Shown: positions 1 through 5,447 of the stretch, one piece after another
How positions within the stretch are numbered: position 1 is the stretch's first letter
Layout: the number at the start of each line of letters is the position of its first letter
Assembly: GCA_900764045.1 (NCBI GenBank)
Contig: CAAFMN010000031.1
Coordinates: 1-6,068, forward strand
Direction of reading: 5' to 3'
From: Clostridia bacterium
GTDB lineage: Bacteria > Bacillota > Clostridia > Lachnospirales > Bianqueaceae
DNA length: 6,068 nt
Program-made: the position numbers and the translations under genes
Notes under the pieces: model-generated
Told to the model about the DNA's origin: nothing
The model's database searches: none
What the model saw: only the letters and a program-made list of their open reading frames with translations

Positions 1-360
1 GGCACACCCCAGTATTGAGCGTCGAGGACTCGCCAACATAGGGAGACAAAATCTCCCAATATGGCTGCCCCAGAATATCGCCATCCCCAAGGGTGATTTT
101 CAGGAACATGAATTCCTGATACACCAATTCCGAGCGTTTCCTCCAGGACGACTCGGAAGTCATCTCCCTTTTGCTGCCCGCTGGAGAATGCGCCGGGGAC
201 ATTTTCCCAGCACATGAATCGGGGGCGAACATGGATACCTGTTCGTCCTCGTAAAACATCTGCATCTCGCATCTCCTTTATGATCCTGATTTGTTCCATA
301 AATAGGCCGGAACGCTCACCGGCAAGCCCCGCCCTCGCTCCAGCCACGGACAAGTCGGTG
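1..360 (-). pseudogene. dcm: DNA cytosine-5 methyltransferase, 3' portion (separated from its start by the insertion; continues past the window edge)
   Basis: Read on the minus strand from 360 to 1, the frame is open throughout. It begins TDLSVAGARAGLAGERSGLF, then shows RPRFMCWENVPGAF (the ENV motif VI of C5 methyltransferases, whose Glu contacts the target cytosine) and ends at QYWGVP, the start of the QxRxR-type motif VIII region. It is the direct continuation of the 5' portion at 4475-4249, which stops at GGSPCQD, because the family consensus reads PCQDLSVAG. The target recognition domain and motifs IX-X would lie beyond position 1. No start codon or ribosome binding site serves this fragment, so it is probably not translated alone. 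There are no frameshifts or internal stops, so the break is recent or still reversible. Bases 355-360 may belong to the element's coupling sequence rather than to the gene. Confidence 0.9.
355..360. other. left 6-bp coupling (spacer) sequence TCGGTG at the element-host junction
   Basis: These six bases lie between methyltransferase sequence (GGACAAG, ending at 354) and the first element half-site, TTATTCCGAA at 361. The matching six bases at the other end are TCCTGA (4249-4254). Spacers that differ at the two ends are expected when a tyrosine recombinase integrates by staggered exchange: one strand-exchange region comes from the target and the other from the incoming circle. Either spacer restores a sensible methyltransferase reading, PCTDLS with this one and PCQDLS with the other. 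The second is the commoner family sequence, so TCGGTG was probably brought in by the element. Confidence 0.6.
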
Positions 361-380
361 TTATTCCGAATTCGGAATAA
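361..380. repeat. perfect 20-bp palindrome built from two abutting recombinase half-sites
   Basis: TTATTCCGAATTCGGAATAA is its own reverse complement. Its halves, TTATTCCGAA and TTCGGAATAA, are the same 10-base motif that recurs at 404-413, 4168-4177 and 4222-4231, and with one change at 387-396, 458-467 and 4239-4248. It occurs only at the left end. The right end goes straight from the inverted repeat into methyltransferase sequence, so the element's ends are not symmetrical. It is bounded by a 6-bp spacer on each side (355-360 and 381-386), as if it were a complete unit with two ends and no contents. Confidence 0.85.
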
Positions 381-396
381 TCAAAATTATGCCGAA
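371..396. other. assembled recombinase core site (two inverted 10-bp arms, 6-bp spacer)
   Basis: The arms are TTCGGAATAA (371-380) and TTATGCCGAA (387-396). They are inverted repeats matching at 9 of 10 positions and are separated by TCAAAA (381-386). Arms of about 10-13 bp around a 6-8 bp exchange region are the usual core for Xer/Tn916-class tyrosine recombinases. The same spacing results if the outer ends of the element (TTCGGCATAA at 4239-4248 and TTATTCCGAA at 361-370) are joined. This is therefore probably a complete att site carried inside the left end. Its use as a crossover site is inferred, not shown. Confidence 0.6.
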
Positions 397-472
397 GAAA
401 TAGTTATTCCGAAGTTGCTGCATCAAGTCCCATAAATCCTGGACTTTCCACAAAAACATCGGAATAACAAAA
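387..472 (+). repeat. left terminal inverted repeat (IRL) of the RIT element
   Basis: These 86 bases match the reverse complement of 4163-4248 at 81 positions. The outer 47 bases (387-433) are identical and the five mismatches are all in the inner part. Inside are the end half-site TTATGCCGAA (387-396), a direct copy TTATTCCGAA 17 bp further in (404-413), and an inverted copy ATCGGAATAA (458-467). The last could act as an arm or accessory binding site for the recombinases. The inner edge lies just upstream of the likely ritA promoter, so recombinase binding here could also affect transcription. Confidence 0.92.
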
Positions 473-494
473 GCGTCCGCCAAACCTGTATAAT
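466..494 (+). promoter_or_regulatory. probable promoter of the recombinase operon
   Basis: TATAAT (489-494) is a perfect -10 box, 49 bases before the ritA start codon. No good TTGACA stands 16-18 bp upstream: that position (about 465-472) reads TAACAAAA and overlaps the inner end of IRL. The weak -35 next to the half-site-like ATCGGAATAA (458-467) suggests low or regulated activity, perhaps repressed by the recombinases themselves. That regulatory idea is an inference. Confidence 0.55.
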
Positions 495-500
495 GAGAGC

Positions 501-518
501 GCAGGCAACACAGCCTGC
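501..518 (+). promoter_or_regulatory. small leader hairpin upstream of ritA
   Basis: GCAGGC (501-506) and GCCTGC (513-518) form a 6-bp GC-rich stem with a 6-base loop in the predicted 5' leader, between the -10 box and the ribosome binding site. No T run follows, so it is not a terminator. It might stabilise the mRNA 5' end or could be chance. Confidence 0.35.
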
Positions 519-542
519 CATCAAAGATACAGGAGGAGGACT

Positions 543-2144
543 ATGGAAACGATTGATTTGGTTGCAACCGCTACGCAAATATTGGAACTTTTATCTGACC
601 AAGGTATAAGCGGCAAAAGTCTGCACGCATATACCCACACCGGCATTGGCTGCGTCATCCGCCACTTTCAAGCAAAAGGTATTCTTTGCGCAGCCCCTGA
701 AATGTTAGATGCATTTTTACTTGAACAGCGTGAATTTTTTGATCAAGGGGCATTTTCGGTCTGGAAGTGGAGACTGCTCCGCAGGGGATGCGAACTCTTA
801 AAACATTGTGCAGAAAAAGGCTCAGTGGATCTGCCGCCGTTGTCCCCTTGGATGCCTGCATTGCGGCGACCACGACAAAGCATCTGGAAGGACACACCAA
901 CTCCAGAGCAGCTTGCGGATTTGGATAACATTTACGCGCTGGTCTGGAGAACCAACAGCGCGATGTTGGAACTTGGCCTTACTGACGCAACAGTTGGCCA
1001 TTACAGGAACGAAGGTCTGGCGATCATCTTGAATCGACACTATGAATCTGGGACAGATCGATTTTCGGGAGAAATTTTGGATCAGATCGTTGCAGAGAAA
1101 CGGATTCAATATGAGTACGGGCAAATTGGCAGAGGCTCATATCAAAACTTGCGCAAGGCTGCGTATTGGATACAGGAGATGCACCAGACAGGTCATATTA
1201 CTTTGGCGAAGGTTCCAAACTGGGGGCAACGGGAACTTGTTGAGCCGTTCAACTCACTTTTAAGAGAATTTTGTACACACACCAAACAAAGCGAAAGCAT
1301 GGCTGAGACTACACGCAATGTCGCCAGGAGCGCTATACGTCGGTTCTTGTTTGAAATGGAGGATCATGGGTTCCGCTCTTTGGCGGATTTCACTCTGATA
1401 AATGTAAATGGGTGTGTTACCAGTTTTGCAGCGCATTACGCCGGTGGACTTGGTTCAGCAATTTTTTCTGTGCGGCTGTTTCTGAGATTTTTATTTGAAC
1501 GTAACTTGACAATCACTGACCTGAGTCAGTCTCTGCCGGAACTTATGGCAACCCGAAAAATGTTCCATGAGGGCTTTACTGAGGATGAACTGGAATATCT
1601 GCTGGAACATCCGGACAGGACTACGGCCATTGGGAAACGGGATTATGCCATGATGGTACTGGCTGCGCAGAGCGGTTTGAGGGCCTGTGACGTTGTTCGG
1701 CTGGAACTGGGTAGCATTGATTGGAGGGCGAGGGAAATTCGTCTGGTTCAACACAAAACTGGTGAACCGCTGTCCCTTCCACTGGAAGCAGAAAGCGGGA
1801 ACGCGATTGCGGATTATATTCTCAATGGCCGCCCGGATTCCGCGCTTCCGAATATCTTCCTGTGCCATACGGGAGTGATCCGCCCGCTTGACGCGCGTTC
1901 TGCCAGCGGGGTTGTTTCCAAGCACATGAAGCTGGCAGGAATTCCGGCGAAACGTCGTGCCTTTCACGCGCTTCGCCGGACATTTGGGACAAGACTGCTC
2001 CAGAATGAGGTATCCTTTGAACTGATCCAGCAGCTTCTCGGCCACAGGGATATGGACTCTATGAAGCTGTATCTGTCTATTGATGAGCAAGGACTGAAGC
2101 AGTGTGCGTTGCCCCTGCTCTCCCACAGAAAGGCGGGGGGCTGA
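543..2144 (+). CDS. ritA: RIT tyrosine recombinase A (long form, 533 aa)
   Basis: This is a site-specific integrase of the tyrosine recombinase family and the first of the trio. The catalytic set is complete in the C-terminal domain: Arg380 (SGLRACDV), Lys405 (QHKTGEPLSLPL), His475 and Arg478 (FHALRRTFGT), His501 (LLGHRD) and nucleophile Tyr510 (KLYLSID). A core-binding SAM-like helical domain is likely at about 235-330 (RRFLFEMED, RLFLRFLFE). Residues 1 to about 230 form an extra N-terminal region to which I can assign no domain, making the protein longer than the other two. The start is supported by a strong AGGAGGAGGA (about 530-539) just ahead of ATG 543. The stop is followed after a single base by the ritB ATG, indicating one transcript and coupled translation. 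It probably cuts and rejoins DNA at the half-sites in the terminal repeats. The A/B/C naming follows gene order. Confidence 0.9.
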   Translation: METIDLVATATQILELLSDQGISGKSLHAYTHTGIGCVIRHFQAKGILCAAPEMLDAFLLEQREFFDQGAFSVWKWRLLRRGCELLKHCAEKGSVDLPPLSPWMPALRRPRQSIWKDTPTPEQLADLDNIYALVWRTNSAMLELGLTDATVGHYRNEGLAIILNRHYESGTDRFSGEILDQIVAEKRIQYEYGQIGRGSYQNLRKAAYWIQEMHQTGHITLAKVPNWGQRELVEPFNSLLREFCTHTKQSESMAETTRNVARSAIRRFLFEMEDHGFRSLADFTLINVNGCVTSFAAHYAGGLGSAIFSVRLFLRFLFERNLTITDLSQSLPELMATRKMFHEGFTEDELEYLLEHPDRTTAIGKRDYAMMVLAAQSGLRACDVVRLELGSIDWRAREIRLVQHKTGEPLSLPLEAESGNAIADYILNGRPDSALPNIFLCHTGVIRPLDARSASGVVSKHMKLAGIPAKRRAFHALRRTFGTRLLQNEVSFELIQQLLGHRDMDSMKLYLSIDEQGLKQCALPLLSHRKAGG

Positions 2145-2145
2145 A

Positions 2146-3114
2146 ATGACGTACACCTTTGAGAGCTGCTTTGCTGCCCGAATCGAGGACTTTATCGCGC
2201 AGAAAAACGCATTGGGGTTTGGTTATCTGGAATCCTCTCGCCTCCTGCGGGACTTTGACCGCTTTTGCATGACGCATTTTCCTGAAGAAAACTTTCTGAC
2301 CGAGGAGCTTTGCCTGGCTTGGGCTACGAAAAAGAATACAGAGGGCAACAATACCTTCCGCAACCGCATGATGCCGGTGCGCGAGTTTGCCAGATACCTG
2401 AATCGCAACGGTGAGGCCGCCTACGTTCTGCCGCCGGATATTGCCAGGAAAGATGCTCCTTACGCTCCGTACATCTATACCGAGGACGACATCCTGACAA
2501 TTTGGGATGTTTTCGACCATTTGAAACCGAGAGGCGGTTTCCCGGTACGGCAATATGTGATCCCGGCTATGGTAAAGCTGATGTATTGCTGCGGTCTGCG
2601 TCCGGCTGAGGCCAGAAAGCTTCGAGTAAGCGATGTAGATTTGGAAATTGGGCGGCTGAACATTATGGAGAGCAAGAAGCACAGGAGCCGCATTGTTATG
2701 ATGGCAGAAGATGTGACGCAGATGCTCTCAGATTGCAGCGCCATCGTAGCCTCCGTTATGCCAGAACGTGAGCCGTTCTTCCCCAACTCTGAGGGCGGCT
2801 TTTACGGAAAGAGGGGGCTGGAGAAGACGTTCCGCCAGGTTTTGAAGAAAGCCGCCATTACAGGAACTGGCCGCCGTTCCCCGCGTCTTTATGATTTTCG
2901 TCATACTTTCGCTACCCACAGGCTGTATCGCTGGATGCGTGAGGGCAAAGACCTGAACGCCATGCTGCCCTATCTGAGTGCATACATGGGCCACGCACAG
3001 CTCTCGGACACTTACTACTACATCCATCTGGTCCCCGGTTTGCTGGAGGAGATGTCCGGATTCGCGTTTTCTTCTGCTGAAGCGTTCTTGCCGGAGGTAA
3101 GGGCCGATGAATGA
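2146..3114 (+). CDS. ritB: RIT tyrosine recombinase B (322 aa)
   Basis: This is the second recombinase of the trio. The N-terminal part (about 1-95, ESCFAARIEDFIAQKNALG onward) fits a core-binding SAM-like domain and the C-terminal part is catalytic: Arg152 (CCGLRPAEA), Lys177 or Lys178 (ESKKHRSR), Arg252 (YDFRHTFATH), His283 (YMGHAQLSDT) and nucleophile Tyr292, nine residues after that His as in XerD. The first His of the usual HxxR box is replaced by Tyr249. This may tune activity or be normal for this subfamily. I chose ATG 2146 (MTYTFES), one base after the ritA stop and preceded by purine-rich GGCGGGGGG. A longer GTG start at 2104 would lie inside ritA and adds an uncharacteristic MRCPCSPTERRG stretch. 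The 3' end overlaps ritC by 8 bases. Confidence 0.9.
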   Translation: MTYTFESCFAARIEDFIAQKNALGFGYLESSRLLRDFDRFCMTHFPEENFLTEELCLAWATKKNTEGNNTFRNRMMPVREFARYLNRNGEAAYVLPPDIARKDAPYAPYIYTEDDILTIWDVFDHLKPRGGFPVRQYVIPAMVKLMYCCGLRPAEARKLRVSDVDLEIGRLNIMESKKHRSRIVMMAEDVTQMLSDCSAIVASVMPEREPFFPNSEGGFYGKRGLEKTFRQVLKKAAITGTGRRSPRLYDFRHTFATHRLYRWMREGKDLNAMLPYLSAYMGHAQLSDTYYYIHLVPGLLEEMSGFAFSSAEAFLPEVRADE

Positions 3115-4132
3115 TTTTTTTGATGTGGTTCGGCGTTTCCTTTTGGACTATCTGCCCAAGCAGCGCTGCCTCAGTGAGAATACGATTCTCTCCTACAGAC
3201 AGACGCTCAATCTTTTTGTAGCTTATATGAGAGATGAGATGGGAATTGGAGCCACCGAATTGACTTTCTCCCGCATTGACCGGGACGCCATTCTCGGTTT
3301 CCTGGCCTGGTTGGAAAATGCGCGGAGATGCAGTGCCTCTACCCGCAACCAGCGCTTGATGGCACTGCGGTCTTTTCTGGATTTTGCTGGACAGATTGAT
3401 TGCACACAAACGGCACTGTACCTTTCCGCCTGCAACATCCCCTCCAAGGAGTCTCATGGGCGGATCGTTGAATTTCTGACCGAACCGTCATTGACTGCAC
3501 TGCTTCAGCAGCCTGATCCATCCAAGCCCAAAGATTTGCGGAATCTGGTATTCATGATCCTCATGTACGATACCGCAGCCCGGTGCAGTGAGCTTCTCGA
3601 TATGAAAGTTTGTGATCTGCGCCTTGACGCAAAACACCCGATTGCGTATCTGCACGGAAAAGGGCGCAAAATCCGCACAGTCCCACTGCTCAGCAAGACG
3701 GTTCAGCATTGCAAGCAATATCTGCGCAAGTTTCATCCGACCGCAGATTACCACAGTGAAGCACCACTTTTCTTCACTGTGATTCATGGGACACAGCAAA
3801 AAATGTCTCCCGATACGGTATCTGCGTTCTTTATAAAATACGGAAGCATGGCGAAGCTTGTTTGCCCGGAAGTCCCGGAACACATCCACCCGCATATGAT
3901 GCGGCACACACGGGCAATGCACTTATACCAGTCTGGAATGCCCATGGTGCTGCTTTCGCAGTATCTTGGCCATGCACAGGTTGAAACTACGATGATCTAC
4001 GCCCATGCGGACACCGAGATGAAGCGGGCTGCGATTCAAAAGGCCAATGCTGTCCGCAAGGCCAAGCCCGCACCCGATGAAATCTGGGCTGATAACGAGG
4101 AGATGATCTTGAAACTGTCTGGGTTGACTTGA
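3107..4132 (+). CDS. ritC: RIT tyrosine recombinase C (341 aa), Xer-like
   Basis: This third recombinase is the most Xer-like in layout. The SAM-like core-binding domain covers about 5-95 (SENTILSYRQTLNLFVAYM, then STRNQRLMALRSFLDFA). The catalytic residues are Arg159 (TAARCSELL), Lys185 (LHGKGRKIRTVPL), His263 and Arg266 (HPHMMRHTRA), His289 (YLGHAQVETT) and nucleophile Tyr298 (MIYAHAD). All canonical positions are filled, so it should be active. The start is ATG 3107, preceded by GGAGGT (3093-3098) at ideal spacing, and it overlaps the ritB stop by 8 bases. Its stop lies 30 bases before the right inverted repeat, and I see no terminator between them. Transcripts may therefore continue into IRR and run antisense to the methyltransferase 5' part. 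A full third recombinase in place of a small TnpC separates this element from Tn554. Confidence 0.92.
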   Translation: MNDFFDVVRRFLLDYLPKQRCLSENTILSYRQTLNLFVAYMRDEMGIGATELTFSRIDRDAILGFLAWLENARRCSASTRNQRLMALRSFLDFAGQIDCTQTALYLSACNIPSKESHGRIVEFLTEPSLTALLQQPDPSKPKDLRNLVFMILMYDTAARCSELLDMKVCDLRLDAKHPIAYLHGKGRKIRTVPLLSKTVQHCKQYLRKFHPTADYHSEAPLFFTVIHGTQQKMSPDTVSAFFIKYGSMAKLVCPEVPEHIHPHMMRHTRAMHLYQSGMPMVLLSQYLGHAQVETTMIYAHADTEMKRAAIQKANAVRKAKPAPDEIWADNEEMILKLSGLT

Positions 4133-4162
4133 TTTGAGCACGGATGCTGCTTGACCGTATAG

Positions 4163-4248
4163 TTTTGTTATTCCGAAGTTTTTGTGGAAAGTTCCGAATT
4201 CATGGGACTTGATGCAGCAACTTCGGAATAACTATTTCTTCGGCATAA
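4163..4248 (-). repeat. right terminal inverted repeat (IRR) of the RIT element
   Basis: This is the reverse complement of 387-472 with five mismatches. The end half-site is TTCGGCATAA (4239-4248), a second copy TTCGGAATAA lies at 4222-4231, and an oppositely oriented copy TTATTCCGAA lies at 4168-4177, mirroring the left end. Unlike the left end, no additional palindrome or core follows it: host sequence begins within the next six bases. Confidence 0.92.
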
Positions 4249-4475
4249 TCCTGACAGGGGCTGCCGCCGCAGATAATGTCCACAGGCGGCAGCTCGTCCC
4301 CACGCAGCTTCGTGATATCCCCGTAGTGCAGCATCCCCGGCAGTCGTTCCCGTGTAACGTGGGTGGGGAAGGGTTCGATCTCGCTGGCCCACAGGGGTAC
4401 AACGCCGTTGTGGATGGCCGCCAGTGGGAAGCCTCCTATTCCATCGAAAAGACTTCCCATGGTGATAACTCTCAT
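4200..4475 (-). pseudogene. dcm: DNA cytosine-5 methyltransferase, 5' portion (interrupted after the catalytic PCQ motif)
   Basis: This is the first 75 or so codons of a C5-cytosine DNA methyltransferase, which would transfer a methyl group from S-adenosylmethionine to cytosine in a specific sequence. Visible are motif I (GSLFDGIGGFPLAA, the SAM-binding loop), the acidic motif II region (ASEIEPF) and motif IV with the catalytic Cys (GGSPCQD). After that the frame enters the RIT repeat, adds about 16 element-encoded residues (YAEEIVIPKLLHQVP) and stops at 4202-4200. Target recognition and motifs VI-X are lost, so the product cannot work. ATG 4475 overlaps the upstream stop as ATGA, and no clear Shine-Dalgarno precedes it, pointing to translational coupling to the VirB6-like gene. 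ATG 4460 is an alternative start. Methyltransferases beside conjugation genes are common in clostridial ICEs and may protect transferred DNA from restriction. Confidence 0.9.
4249..4254. other. right 6-bp coupling (spacer) sequence TCCTGA at the element-host junction
   Basis: These bases directly follow the IRR end half-site and read as the Gln-Asp part of PCQD on the minus strand, so they are probably the original target bases. The reconstructed empty site is GGACAAG-TCCTGA-CAGGGG. It shares the leading TC with the other two spacers of this element. Confidence 0.6.
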
Positions 4476-5341
4476 TTTGCTGCGGCCACCACCGTCCGCG
4501 CCATACTGACCGCGCTCTGTGCCGTGTAGACCGCCGAGGAGACATTGGCCCGCGTGGTGGTATCCAGCCCGAACGCACCGGCGATACGGGGGATCTCTCC
4601 GGCAGAGAGCATCAACCCCAAGCCCAGCAGCGCGTGATCCTTAAACACCATCAAGCCCGCCACAAGGATAGTGGCCTGCAAAAAAGCCGTGAGACACAGT
4701 CCCACGACCTGCTTGCACCACTGTATGAATCCGTCCCCGTAGCCGCGCGGTACAGAGAACATATACAGACTGCCCACCGCGATCTGAATGAGCAAAATAC
4801 CGCCGCGCTTAAGGTTGGCGAAGAAGACCTTTATGACCGCATAGGCCATCAGCGCAAGGCAGAAAATGACCATAAGTCCGCTGGTCACCGGGCCAAAGCC
4901 CCGCAAAATGATTTGCCCGGAAGATGTCAGACTCTCCACGGCGTTGAAATCCTCCAGCGCCGCTTTTGCCGCGTCTCCGATGCTGGTTGTCCCAAAGCCG
5001 GTGATGCCTGCCGTCAGGTCGGCCTGCAGCGATACCGCCAGCTCATACAAGCGCACCGGCACCTGCGTAAAAAGGGAGACCGCCAGAAAGCCTTTCATGG
5101 CATTCAAAGCCGTTTCCTTGACATTGCCGCGGCCACCGGAATATTCCACGCCGCACTCGAAGCAGGCTACCACCAACCCTATGGCAAACAGTGCCCAGCC
5201 CAGATAGGAGAAAAACAACACCACGCTCTGTACCCAGCTCATGGCAAAGAGCTCGGCGCCCATGTTGCCCATCTCCGAAAAGAAATTGCCGAGAAAGCCC
5301 ACGATCTGACCGTAGAACCAGTCCACGATCTGACCCAGCAC
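4472..5341 (-). CDS. VirB6/TrbL-like multi-membrane conjugation protein
   Basis: This is likely an inner-membrane channel component of a Gram-positive type IV secretion (conjugation) apparatus. The 289-residue protein is strongly hydrophobic, with membrane segments at about 36-60, 153-174, 180-196 and 210-232, and weaker ones near 82-98 and 236-250. Signature stretches I recognise from Tn1549/CTn-type clostridial proteins are YGQIVGFLGNFF, FFANLKRGGILLIQIAVGSL and YMFSVPRG near 193-200. The C-terminus is Ala-rich with no further membrane segment. It overlaps the methyltransferase by ATGA, placing both in one operon. GTG 5341 has no ribosome binding site. A good GGAGGT at 5385-5380 points instead to an ATT codon at 5371, which would add ten residues (IFIWDFVADT) in frame before the GTG; an in-frame stop at 5380-5378 excludes a longer start. 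Family assignment is from memory of sequence patterns. Confidence 0.8.
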   Translation of the reverse strand: MLGQIVDWFYGQIVGFLGNFFSEMGNMGAELFAMSWVQSVVLFFSYLGWALFAIGLVVACFECGVEYSGGRGNVKETALNAMKGFLAVSLFTQVPVRLYELAVSLQADLTAGITGFGTTSIGDAAKAALEDFNAVESLTSSGQIILRGFGPVTSGLMVIFCLALMAYAVIKVFFANLKRGGILLIQIAVGSLYMFSVPRGYGDGFIQWCKQVVGLCLTAFLQATILVAGLMVFKDHALLGLGLMLSAGEIPRIAGAFGLDTTTRANVSSAVYTAQSAVSMARTVVAAAK

Positions 5342-5376
5342 CGTATCGGCTACAAAGTCCCAAATAAAAATAAGCT

Positions 5377-5385
5377 CTCACCTCC
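5377..5385 (-). promoter_or_regulatory. strong ribosome binding site for the VirB6-like gene
   Basis: On the minus strand GGAGGTGAG occupies 5385-5377. With eight bases after GGAGGT, the codon in optimal position in the gene's frame is ATT (5371-5369), not ATG, GTG or TTG. The first standard start in frame, GTG 5341, is 38 bases away, too far for this site. The site therefore argues for a non-standard AUU start or for a mutated start codon. Confidence 0.5.
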
Positions 5386-5392
5386 ATAAACG

Positions 5393-5427
5393 CAGGAAGC
5401 ACTCTGCCGTCAGCAGAGTGCTTCCTG
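5393..5427 (-). terminator. strong intergenic hairpin, possible terminator or processing site
   Basis: A perfect 15-bp stem (5393-5407 with 5413-5427) closes a 5-base loop (CGTCA). It starts 20 bases after the stop of the HipA-like gene and ends 7 bases before the GGAGGT of the VirB6-like gene. On the minus strand the stem is followed by CGTTTAT, a poor T tract, so termination would be weak. A partial terminator, or an mRNA stability or processing element between the two genes, fits as well. Confidence 0.55.
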
Positions 5428-5447
5428 TTATCGTATTATGTTGCAGG

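Larger units (their letters stand above)
361..4248 (+). mobile_element. Recombinase-In-Trio (RIT)-type element inserted in the methyltransferase gene
   Basis: The element consists of three consecutive plus-strand tyrosine recombinase genes, tightly spaced or overlapping, with no other cargo. Near-identical 86-bp inverted repeats (387-472 and 4163-4248) enclose them. It splits a minus-strand methyltransferase exactly at its catalytic-loop motif, with both host halves intact in frame. Three recombinases in a row with terminal inverted repeats is the published definition of RIT elements. Tn554 differs in having two recombinases plus a small TnpC and no terminal inverted repeats. The beginning of the recombinase block is visibly more AT-rich than the conjugation genes to the right. 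The left boundary is 361 if the extra palindromic unit is counted and 387 if the element is defined strictly by its inverted repeats. No target-site duplication longer than about 2 bp is seen, as expected for this enzyme class. Confidence 0.88.

Noticed and set aside
214..435. Plus-strand 73-codon open frame
   Set aside because: It runs antisense to the methyltransferase 3' portion and then into the left inverted repeat. Its last residues (YAEEIVIPKLLHQVP) match those of the minus-strand frame ending at 4200 only because the repeats are inverted copies. It is not a gene.
361..472. CRISPR array or iterons
   Set aside because: The repeated 10-mers vary in orientation and spacing and are mirrored at the other end of the element. 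This fits recombinase binding sites rather than regularly spaced direct repeats.
1491..2156. Minus-strand 221-codon open frame
   Set aside because: It is the antisense shadow of the catalytic half of ritA, with no family motif, and the sense frame has all catalytic residues.
2077..2682. Minus-strand 201-codon open frame
   Set aside because: It is antisense to ritB, its composition shows no recognisable domain, and it conflicts with a well-supported recombinase.
4133..4200. Terminator after ritC
   Set aside because: The run TTTTTGTGG near 4180 belongs to the inverted repeat and no stem precedes it, so there is no support for a rho-independent terminator.
361..4248. Tn554-type transposon
   Set aside because: Tn554 has two recombinases and a small non-recombinase TnpC, and lacks terminal inverted repeats. 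Here all three proteins are tyrosine recombinases and the ends are 86-bp inverted repeats.
4634..5389. Plus-strand 251-codon open frame
   Set aside because: It is antisense to the VirB6-like gene. The His/Gln/Lys-rich translation is typical of the complement of a hydrophobic coding sequence.
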